Source: Rhodospirillales bacterium | Lineage (GTDB): Bacteria; Pseudomonadota; Alphaproteobacteria; Acetobacterales; Acetobacteraceae | Length of the DNA: 47,244 bases | Reading direction: 5' to 3' | Assembly (NCBI GenBank): GCA_017304945.1 | Contig: JAFKLG010000090.1 | Location: 1-47,244, forward strand | Shown here: positions 40,702-47,244 of the stretch, piece after piece | Layout: each line of letters starts with the position of its first letter | Position numbering within the stretch: position 1 is the first letter of the stretch | Notes under the pieces: generated by a model | What the model saw: only the letters and a program-made list of their open reading frames with translations | Told to the model about the DNA's origin: nothing | Database searches by the model: none | Position numbers and translations under genes: made by a program

Positions 40702-42318
40702 TCACGAGGTCTGGCGACGCAGGAACGCGGGGATGTCCAGGCCGACCTCGTCGCCGCCGACGGCGCGTGACGTCGCCTGCGGGGCCTCTTGCCGTCCCTG
40801 CGCCTGGGCCGGTCCACCGACCGGCGTAACGACCGGGGCCGCCACTGGCTCCTGCCGCTGCGGCGCCGCCTCGTAGCCCTGCGGCATCGACGTCCGGCGG
40901 CGGAACGCGCCGGTCACCTGGCTGAACAGGCTGGGGCGCGCCGGCTCCATCGAGGGGGCGGGGGCCGCCACCGGATTGGCCGGCGTGGCGGTCGGACGCG
41001 GTGCCTCGGCGAACAGGCCGCCACGCGCGACGGGCGCCGGGGCCGCGGTCGGGGCAGCCGGCTGGCGCAGCGGCATCACATGCGCCTGGCCGACCGGCTG
41101 GGCCGCCGCCGCCATCGGTTCGGCGGCATGCATCGCCACCGCCTCGGCCGGCGCGGCGTGATGGATCGGCGCCGGGGCCGGGGCAAGCGCCGGGGAGGCT
41201 TGGCGCAGCGGCATCGCGGAGACGGAGGCGCCTGCCGCCGGCACCGTCATCGCCGCCGGCATGCCGCCGGGGACCGGGATCGGCGCCGGGGCCGGCATGG
41301 CGCCGCCGCCCACCGCCACCAGCTTCGGCCGCGCCGCCTCCGCCTTCGGCGAGTCGATGCCGGTCGCGACCACGGACACGCGGATCCGGCCGGTCAGCGA
41401 CTCGTCGACCGCGGAGCCGAAGATCACGTTGGCTTCCTCGTCGACTTCCTCGCGGATGCGGTTGGCCGCCTGGTCCACTTCGAACAGCGTCAGGTCGTCG
41501 CCGCCGGTGATGTTGATCAGCAGGCCGCGCGCACCGGACATCGACGTGTCCTCGAGCAGCGGGTTGTTGATCGCCGCCTCGGCGGCGCGGATGGCGCGGT
41601 TCTCGCCCTCGGCCTCGCCGGTGCCCATCATCGCCTTGCCCATCTCCGCCATCACCGTGCGGATATCGGCGAAATCGAGATTGACCAGCCCGTGCACCAT
41701 CATCAGGTCGGTGACGCCGCGGACGCCCATGTAGAGCACCTGGTCGGCCATCTTGAACGCATCCTTCCAGGTGGTGCGTTCGTTGGCCATCAGGAACAGG
41801 TTCTGGTTGGGGATCACGATCAGCGTGTCGACGTATTGCTGGAGCTCCTCGATCCCCTGCTCCGCCGCACGACCGCGCCGCACGCCCTCGAACCCGAACG
41901 GCTTCGTCACCACGCCGACGGTCAGGATGTTCCGCTCGCGCGCCATGCGCGCGATGACCGGCGCCGCACCCGTGCCGGTGCCGCCGCCCATGCCGGCGGT
42001 GATGAACACCATGTGCGCCCCGTCGAGGTGACGATAGAGCTCGTCCGCCGCCTCCTCCGCCGCCGCGCGGCCGATCTCCGGCTTCGCGCCCGCACCCAGG
42101 CCCTGCGTGATGTGCGGGCCCAACTGGATGCGGCGATCGGCGCGGCTGTGCATGAGCTGCTGCGCGTCGGTGTTGGCGACGACGAACTCCACACCCTGCA
42201 GGTTCGCGGCGATCATGTTGTCGACCGCGTTGGTGCCGCCACCGCCGACGCCGATCACCGTGATCCGCGGCGTGAAGTCGGTGTGGTGGGTCTGTGGAAT
42301 CGTCAGGTTCAGGGTCAT
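40702..42318 (-). CDS. ftsZ: Cell division GTPase FtsZ
   Basis: A 538-residue tubulin homologue that forms the Z-ring. The GTP-binding parts are clear: [29 protein letters not shown] and [25 protein letters not shown]. The globular domain ends near residue 320 and is followed by an alanine/proline-rich linker of about 190 residues, longer than in E. coli but common in alphaproteobacteria. The C-terminal peptide [11 protein letters not shown] binds FtsA and other partners. It is preceded by ftsA and ftsQ on the same strand. Confidence 0.97.
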   Translation of the reverse strand: MTLNLTIPQTHHTDFTPRITVIGVGGGGTNAVDNMIAANLQGVEFVVANTDAQQLMHSRADRRIQLGPHITQGLGAGAKPEIGRAAAEEAADELYRHLDGAHMVFITAGMGGGTGTGAAPVIARMARERNILTVGVVTKPFGFEGVRRGRAAEQGIEELQQYVDTLIVIPNQNLFLMANERTTWKDAFKMADQVLYMGVRGVTDLMMVHGLVNLDFADIRTVMAEMGKAMMGTGEAEGENRAIRAAEAAINNPLLEDTSMSGARGLLINITGGDDLTLFEVDQAANRIREEVDEEANVIFGSAVDESLTGRIRVSVVATGIDSPKAEAARPKLVAVGGGAMPAPAPIPVPGGMPAAMTVPAAGASVSAMPLRQASPALAPAPAPIHHAAPAEAVAMHAAEPMAAAAQPVGQAHVMPLRQPAAPTAAPAPVARGGLFAEAPRPTATPANPVAAPAPSMEPARPSLFSQVTGAFRRRTSMPQGYEAAPQRQEPVAAPVVTPVGGPAQAQGRQEAPQATSRAVGGDEVGLDIPAFLRRQTS

Positions 42319-42451
42319 TGTGGAGGTCTCCCCGGGGGCTGCGGGCAGCGATGGAGTCGTAGTTTGCGTCAGAGCTTTCGATTCGCGGGAGCGTGTGCCG
42401 GTGCCGGCGGAAAATTATCGCCGCACCGGCCTTGGAATCTTCTGCGCGGCA

Positions 42452-43765
42452 TCACACGCGCTCCTTGAGGAAATTCACGATGCGCCGGAACAACCCGGCG
42501 GGACGTTCGACCTCGAAGTCGACGTCGTGGAAGGTGCGGCCGGCGCCGGCTGCCCAATGCAGCAGGCCGGCCGCGGTCGCGAAGGCGGGGCCGGAGGCGA
42601 GTTCCGGCAAGCCGCGCAACGCGGTGGGACGCGCGAGGCGCACCTGCTTGCCCAGCATGCGGGCGGCGAGGTCGCGCACGCCGGGCAACTGGCAGGCGCC
42701 GCCGGTCAGCACCACGCGGTTGCCCGCGGCGCGCGCCATGCCGCTGCTGTCGAGCCGCTCCTTCACCAGCTCGAAGGTTTCCTCGATGCGCGGGCGGATG
42801 ATGTTCACCACCATGATGCGCGGAATCTGCGCGAGCTGGCCTTCGTCTTCGCCGACCAGCGGCACCGGCAGCAGCTCCTTCTCGTCGTCGGGGCTCGACT
42901 GCACGTTGCCGAACAGCGTCTTCAGCCGCTCCGCATGGCCGATCGGCGTCGACAGGCCGGCGGCGAGATCCTTGGTGACGTGCACGCCGCCGACCGGAAG
43001 CTGTGCGGTGTGCAGCAACTGGCCTTCGGCGAACACCGCCATGCCCGTGGTGCCGCCGCCCATGTCGATCACGGTGACGCCGAGCTCGCGCTCGTCGGCG
43101 ACCAGGGTGGAGAGGCCGGCGGCCATCGGCGCGGAGACCAGTTCCTCGATCTCGAGGTCGCAGCGCGCGATGCAGGCGCCCAGCGAACGGAGCGCGGTGG
43201 ACGCGGCATCGATCAAATGCAGGCGGGAGGTCAGCGTCGTGCAGTAGAGGCCGCGTGGATCGACCACGCGATCGGTGTCGTCGACCGAGAAATGCAGCGG
43301 CATCGCATGGATCGGCTCACGCCCCTCGGCCGCGGAGCGCAGGCGGCCCTCGCGCACGACGGCGCGGATATCCGACTCGTCCACCGCGCGTCCGCCGACC
43401 GGCCACTGCACGTTGAACAGCTTCGACTCGGGCTGGCCACAGGTCAGGTTCACGGTGACCGAACGCAGCCGCGTATCCGCCATGTCCTCGGCCTGGCCGA
43501 CACAGGCGCGGATCGCCTTCTCGGCCTCCTCGAGATCGACGACGCTGCCGCCGCGCACGCCGCGGCCCTTGTGCCAGCCGAAGCCGAGGACGCGCAGCGT
43601 GCCGTCGCTCTCGGTGCGGCCGATCAGGCAGGCGATCTTGGTGGTGCCGATATCGAGCACGCCGAACGGGCCGGCGCGATGGGCGCGCGGCCGCTCCGGC
43701 TCGTTCGGCCCGGCGATGACGGGCGGAGGCGGAGGGGACAGGCCGCGACGCGAGATTTCGTTCAT
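42452..43765 (-). CDS. ftsA: Cell division protein FtsA
   Basis: A 437-residue actin-like membrane tether of FtsZ. The ATPase motifs are FGVLDIGTTKIACLIGR (phosphate 1), VIDMGGGTTGMAVFAEG (phosphate 2) and VVLTGGACQLPGVRDLAARML (adenosine). The C-terminus ends with an amphipathic segment (FRRIVNFLKERV) that anchors the protein to the membrane. It begins 11 bases after the ftsQ stop. Confidence 0.96.
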   Translation of the reverse strand: MNEISRRGLSPPPPPVIAGPNEPERPRAHRAGPFGVLDIGTTKIACLIGRTESDGTLRVLGFGWHKGRGVRGGSVVDLEEAEKAIRACVGQAEDMADTRLRSVTVNLTCGQPESKLFNVQWPVGGRAVDESDIRAVVREGRLRSAAEGREPIHAMPLHFSVDDTDRVVDPRGLYCTTLTSRLHLIDAASTALRSLGACIARCDLEIEELVSAPMAAGLSTLVADERELGVTVIDMGGGTTGMAVFAEGQLLHTAQLPVGGVHVTKDLAAGLSTPIGHAERLKTLFGNVQSSPDDEKELLPVPLVGEDEGQLAQIPRIMVVNIIRPRIEETFELVKERLDSSGMARAAGNRVVLTGGACQLPGVRDLAARMLGKQVRLARPTALRGLPELASGPAFATAAGLLHWAAGAGRTFHDVDFEVERPAGLFRRIVNFLKERV

Positions 43766-43776
43766 CGGGCGCTCCG

Positions 43777-44640
43777 TCAGGTCGGTTTCTTCGCGGGCAC
43801 GGCGGGGGCGCCGTTGGGATCTGGTTTCGGGCGCAACAACAACCGGTCGGGCAGCCGCAGGTCGATTGCCGCGAGCGGTCGGTCGAGCACCGCATGTTCT
43901 TGCTGGAGTTGCGCGAGTCGGTCGAGCGCCTCGACCTCGTGTCCTTCCGGCAGCATCACGTCGGTGCCGGAATTCATCTGCAGGTTCCAGCGGCGTTCAC
44001 CGACCCGCACCGCCGCGACGATGCGGGCCTGCAGCGCCGGCCGGTCGGTCAGCGCATCGAGCAGCGGCGCCGCGGCGGCGGGGGCGCCCGCGCCGACGAT
44101 CAATGGCAGGGTCCGGAACTGCGCCACTTCCTGGTTGGTCACCACCTGGCCGGCGCGGTCGACCAGGACGAACTTGCCCTGGTTCTGCCAGATGGCGAAA
44201 GGGCGCCGCTCCTGCAGGAAGACGACGACGGTGCCGGGCAGCCGGCGCTCGACGGTCGCGTGTTCCACCCAGGACAGCGTCTCGATGCGCGCCCGCGCCT
44301 GCTCGACCGAGAAGCCGAGGATCGGATCGCCCTTCGACACCCCGATCGCGGCGCGCAGCAGCGGTTCGGGCGTGTTGGCGCGGCCTTCGATTACCACGTC
44401 GGTGACGCGCAGGCCGGCGCTGCCGGTGGCATTGCCGATGCGTTCGCGCAAGCTGGCGATCGTGCCGCCGGGCTTGGCGGATTGCAGCACGACCACGCCG
44501 AACAGCGCGACCACGCCGGCGAAGGCGACCCAGCCGGCGGGGCGGAGCAGCTTGCGTTGGCGGCGGAGCAGCAGCTTGAGGCGTGCCGGCCGGTCCTGCA
44601 CGGAATTGCGCGGCCCCGGCGCGCGGCGGGTGCGGCTCAT
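43777..44640 (-). CDS. ftsQ: Cell division protein FtsQ
   Basis: A 287-residue bitopic divisome protein. A basic cytoplasmic N-terminus and one helix (VAFAGVVALFGVVVLQ) precede the POTRA domain (VTDVVIEGRANTPEPLLRAAIGV) and the beta domain (HATVERRLPGTVVVFLQERRPFAIW). The tail is proline/lysine-rich. FtsQ organises FtsB and FtsL in the periplasm. Its start codon is bordered by 421 bases of repeat-rich DNA that separates it from ddl. Confidence 0.93.
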   Translation of the reverse strand: MSRTRRAPGPRNSVQDRPARLKLLLRRQRKLLRPAGWVAFAGVVALFGVVVLQSAKPGGTIASLRERIGNATGSAGLRVTDVVIEGRANTPEPLLRAAIGVSKGDPILGFSVEQARARIETLSWVEHATVERRLPGTVVVFLQERRPFAIWQNQGKFVLVDRAGQVVTNQEVAQFRTLPLIVGAGAPAAAAPLLDALTDRPALQARIVAAVRVGERRWNLQMNSGTDVMLPEGHEVEALDRLAQLQQEHAVLDRPLAAIDLRLPDRLLLRPKPDPNGAPAVPAKKPT

Positions 44641-45061
44641 GGCGCGACTCCGGCATCTGTGGGACGTCGGCCGGCGCTTCCTCCGTCATGGCCGGGCTCG
44701 ACCCGGCCATCCCCCGCGGCATAGCCACCCGCGGCATGACGTGCCGCACGCACGTCCCCGCCTCCGTCATGGCCGGGCTCGACCCGGCCATCCCCACGGG
44801 CACCGTAGGAGCGATCGGTGTCGTCACCGCTGAGCGCACGGTCCGAGCAGGCGGGGATGGCCGGGTCGAGCCCGGCCATGACGAGGGGACGATGGCCCGT
44901 GCCCGTCCCCACGCCGCCGGCGCCGACCGCGATCATGCCCGTCCCCACGCCGCCGGCGCCGACCGTGCCCGTCCCCACGCCGACCGTGCCCGTGCCCGCA
45001 CCCACCGCGATCGTGCCCGCACCCATGCGGGTGCCGCCCGTCGCAATGTCCGCGCGTGCCA
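44641..45061. repeat. Repeat-rich spacer between ddl and ftsQ
   Basis: No gene is supported in these 421 bases. Three identical 30-base palindromic elements beginning GTCATGGCCGGGCTCGAC lie at 44685-44714, 44766-44795 and, inverted, 44853-44882. They are followed by a tandem array (44901-45014) of a unit starting GCCCGTCCCCACGCC, with copies of 30, 30, 21 and 27 bases. The palindromes are REP-like elements; the array is a minisatellite. Confidence 0.85.
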
Positions 45062-45991
45062 TCACACCCGGCATGCGGCGTTCTCCACCATCCACGCGCA
45101 GAGCTGCGGGAAGCTCACCCCGTGATGCGCCGCCTGCTCCGGCAGCAGCGAGGTCGGCGTCAGCCCCGGCTGCGTGTTGATCTCGAGCAGCACGAGACGG
45201 CCCGGCTCGCCGGCCGTGTCGTCGTAGCGGAAGTCGCAGCGCGTCGCGCCACGGCACCCGAGCGCGCGATGCGCGCCTACCGCGACGTCGAGCGCGCGTG
45301 CGTAGATGTCGGGATGCACCGAGGCGGGGATCACGTGGCGGGAGCCGCCCTCGGCGTATTTCGACTCGTAGTCGTAGAACACGCCGGCATCGGCCATGAT
45401 CTCGGTGACGGCGAGCGCGCGGTCGCCCATCACGCCGACCGTCAGCTCGCGACCGGGAATGTACTCCTCCACCAGCGCGGCGTGGCCGAACTTCCAGGCA
45501 CGCGCCACCTCGGCGCGGCGATTGTCGCCGGAACGGATGATCTCGACGCCCACCGAGGAGCCTTCCGAAATCGGCTTCACCACATAGGGCAGCGGCAGCG
45601 GGTCGCCGGCCTCGAGCTCCGCGATGTCCACCGTCCGCCCGCGCGGCACCGGCAGGCCCGCCGCCGCGAACAGCGCCTTGGCGGCGACCTTGTCCATCGC
45701 CAGCGCCGAGGCGCGGACGCCGGAATGCGTGTACGGGATGTTCATCCAATCGAGCACGCCCTGGATCGCGCCGTCCTCGCCGAAGCGGCCGTGCAGCGCG
45801 TTGAACACCGCGTCGGGCCGCGGCGTGAGCGCCGCGATCACCGCGCCCAGGTCGTCGCCGACCTCGATGGGCGTTACGTCGAACCCGGCCTCCCGCAGGG
45901 CGGCGATCACCTGCAGCCCCGAGGAGAGGCTCACCTCGCGTTCGGTGGAGATGCCGCCATACAGGACGGCGACGCGGGTCTGGCGGCTCAT
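45062..45991 (-). CDS. ddl: D-alanine--D-alanine ligase
   Basis: A 309-residue ATP-grasp ligase that makes the D-Ala-D-Ala dipeptide of peptidoglycan. Motifs are LYGGISTEREVSLSSG at the start, ALHGRFGEDGAIQGVLD, the nucleotide loop VVKPISEGSSVGV, and the metal-binding LEINTQPGLTPTSL. The ATG at 45991 overlaps the murB stop (ATGA); a longer frame merely reads into murB. A tyrosine in YDYESKY is in the usual active-site loop. Confidence 0.95.
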   Translation of the reverse strand: MSRQTRVAVLYGGISTEREVSLSSGLQVIAALREAGFDVTPIEVGDDLGAVIAALTPRPDAVFNALHGRFGEDGAIQGVLDWMNIPYTHSGVRASALAMDKVAAKALFAAAGLPVPRGRTVDIAELEAGDPLPLPYVVKPISEGSSVGVEIIRSGDNRRAEVARAWKFGHAALVEEYIPGRELTVGVMGDRALAVTEIMADAGVFYDYESKYAEGGSRHVIPASVHPDIYARALDVAVGAHRALGCRGATRCDFRYDDTAGEPGRLVLLEINTQPGLTPTSLLPEQAAHHGVSFPQLCAWMVENAACRV

Positions 45992-46926
45992 GATACGGGC
46001 TCCGGCTTGCCGTTCGGGATGCCGATCCGGCGGATCTCCCAATCGAGCGTCACGCCGGTCGCGGCATGCACGCGGCGGCGGACCTCTTCTCCCAGACCCT
46101 CCACGTCGGCGGCGGTCGCCGTTCCGGTGTTGATCAGGAAGTTGCAGTGCTTCTCGGACACCTGCGCGCCGCCCCGGGTCAGGCCACGGCAGCCGGCGGC
46201 GTCGATCAGCTCCCACGCCTTCATGCCGGGCGGGTTGCGGAAGGTGGAGCCGCCGGTGCGCGCGCGGACCGGCTGCGAGGCCTCCCGATTGGCGCGGATC
46301 TCCGCCATGCGCGCGGCGATCTGCCCGGGTGCGCCGGCCTGCGCGCGCAGGCGCGCCCGCAGCACCACGGCGCCCACCGGAAGTGCGGCGTGCCGATAAG
46401 CGAAGGAGAGATCGGCCGCGCTCATGCGGCGCTGCTCGCCGGTGCGGGTCACCACCTCCGCCCAGTCGAGGACGTGGGCGACGTCGCCGCCATAGGCGCC
46501 GGCGTTCATGGCGACCGCGCCGCCGATCGTGCCGGGAATGCCGGAGAGGAATTCGAGCCCGGTCAGCGCGGCCGCCGCGGCATGCTCCGCGACGGTCACG
46601 TCGAGCGCGCCGGCGCCGGCCACCAGGCCGGTTTCATCGGCAACCACCGTCGCGAACCCGCGCGCGAGCCGGATGGTCACGCCCGGCAGCCCGCCGTCGC
46701 GCACGATCAGGTTGGAGGCGGCGCCGATCACGTGCACCGGCACGTCGGAGGGCAGCGCGTGGAGGAACTGCGCCAGGTCCTCGGCATCGGCGGGCCGCAC
46801 CAGCACCTCGGCCTTGCCGCCGACCCGGAACCAGGTGAACGGCGCGAGCGGTGCGTCGAACTGCACGCGCCCGCGCAGCGGCGGCAGCAGGTCGGCCAGC
46901 CCGGGAATGCGTGCCGCCGCCATCAT
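45988..46926 (-). CDS. murB: UDP-N-acetylenolpyruvoylglucosamine reductase MurB
   Basis: A 312-residue FAD enzyme that makes UDP-N-acetylmuramate. FAD-binding parts include TWFRVGGKAEVLVRPAD and VIGAASNLIVRDGG, with GFEFLSGIPGTIGGAV-like content near residue 120 (LEFLSGIPGTIGGAVAMNAG). The catalytic serine region is GGSTFRNPPGMKAWELIDAAG, a Thr-Phe variant of the usual SGCFFKNP. It starts with two ATG codons at 46926. The upstream murC expected in this cluster would lie beyond the window, behind a repeat block. Confidence 0.95.
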   Translation of the reverse strand: MMAAARIPGLADLLPPLRGRVQFDAPLAPFTWFRVGGKAEVLVRPADAEDLAQFLHALPSDVPVHVIGAASNLIVRDGGLPGVTIRLARGFATVVADETGLVAGAGALDVTVAEHAAAAALTGLEFLSGIPGTIGGAVAMNAGAYGGDVAHVLDWAEVVTRTGEQRRMSAADLSFAYRHAALPVGAVVLRARLRAQAGAPGQIAARMAEIRANREASQPVRARTGGSTFRNPPGMKAWELIDAAGCRGLTRGGAQVSEKHCNFLINTGTATAADVEGLGEEVRRRVHAATGVTLDWEIRRIGIPNGKPEPVS

Positions 46927-47244
46927 GACAGCGCCTCGGGCGAGTGGTGAGCGCGCACCGCACAGTGGGCGCGCGCCGCACGGTGGGCGCGCAGCGTGTG
47001 GTGGGCGCGCGCCGCACGGTGGACGCGCAGCGTGTGGTGTGCGCGTGCCGTGTCGAGGCCGGCACGCACTCCCGTGTCATGGCCGGCGAAGGCCGGCCAT
47101 CCACGACTTTCCCGCGCCGCATGAGGCACAGTCGTGGATGGCCAGGCCAAGCCCGGTGATGACACGAGGGCCCACGGCGCCCCGCCACCCGCGGACACCG
47201 CCCCATGCTCGGCGCTCGCCACCCCCCCCCCCCCCATACCCCCC
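46927..47244. repeat. Repeat block upstream of murB
   Basis: No gene is supported here. Five complete 18-base units plus a partial sixth (46951-47056) read GCGCGCGCCGCACGGTGG with alternating variants. A long imperfect inverted pair follows (about 47074-47107 against 47131-47165), containing GTCATGGCC and GTCGTGGATGGCC-type arms. A 14-base C run ends the window (47222-47235). Because the unit length is a multiple of three, both strands stay open and give spurious repetitive frames. Confidence 0.85.

Noticed and set aside
44637..45749. A minus-strand frame running through the ddl-ftsQ spacer with Gly-Thr-Gly repeats
   Set aside because: It overlaps ddl in another frame and its repetitive part is the translated minisatellite and REP elements.
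46951..47056. Possible CRISPR array
   Set aside because: Repeats are 18 bases and directly contiguous without unique spacers, and no cas genes are present.
46923..47237. A minus-strand frame overlapping the murB start, with repeated Arg-Ala-His-His units
   Set aside because: Its periodicity comes from the 18-bp DNA array, both strands are equally open, and it has no resemblance to the C-terminus of MurC.

Overview
The window is a high-GC chromosomal segment of an alphaproteobacterium, most likely from the Rhodospirillales/Acetobacteraceae. The evidence is the murB-ddl-ftsQAZ-lpxC order, a fliX gene divergent from a sigma-54 driven flgI, a DksA without zinc cysteines, the many Tat-type signal peptides, and palindromic intergenic repeats of the GTCATGGCCGGGC type. 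The species call is an inference from gene content; no rRNA or tRNA gene is visible.

Layout. (1) 1-1.5 kb: a Tat-exported ABC solute-binding protein on the minus strand, with a hairpin/REP pair behind it. (2) 1.76-5.9 kb: a seven-gene Mrp/Mbh-type cation antiporter set (E, F, G, DUF4040, MbhE-MrpB fusion, C, D). It lacks the N-terminal antiporter half of MrpA. (3) 6.4-17.9 kb: Alternative Complex III (actABCDEF), a small membrane protein, SCO1, and a cytochrome c oxidase with a CuA/haem c subunit II and an A2-type (YSHP) subunit I, then subunits III and IV. All twelve genes overlap the next by 4-13 bp, so this is one quinol-to-oxygen electron-transfer operon. (4) 17.9-26.9 kb, minus strand: a TRAP transporter (dctPQM), a ThDP-dependent decarboxylase-like enzyme, an MFS carrier, an alpha/beta-hydrolase with a cysteine elbow, a cyclase-family hydrolase and a SIMPL-domain protein. 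It looks like an uptake and catabolism island for an unknown organic acid. (5) 27.0-34.8 kb: a TetR regulator with an operator-like palindrome, a molybdopterin oxidoreductase, and a packed six-gene minus-strand array (RibD-like reductase, BchC-like dehydrogenase, degenerate PTPS/QueD-like protein, enoyl-CoA hydratase family, NTF2-like, zinc-ribbon methyltransferase). I cannot assign this array to a known pathway, and it is the best candidate for something undescribed. (6) 34.9-37.3 kb: flagellar flgN-like, flgJ-like rod protein, flgI and divergent fliX. (7) 37.4-39.5 kb: dksA and an orphan ABC sugar-type binding protein. (8) 39.6-46.9 kb: lpxC, ftsZ, ftsA, ftsQ, ddl and murB, interrupted by repeat-rich noncoding DNA.

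A second theme is short-period repeats. There are perfect 30-bp palindromic elements, 16-18 bp tandem arrays and poly-C runs between genes. One 16-bp array appears to have split a former GTGA stop/start overlap between two biosynthetic genes.
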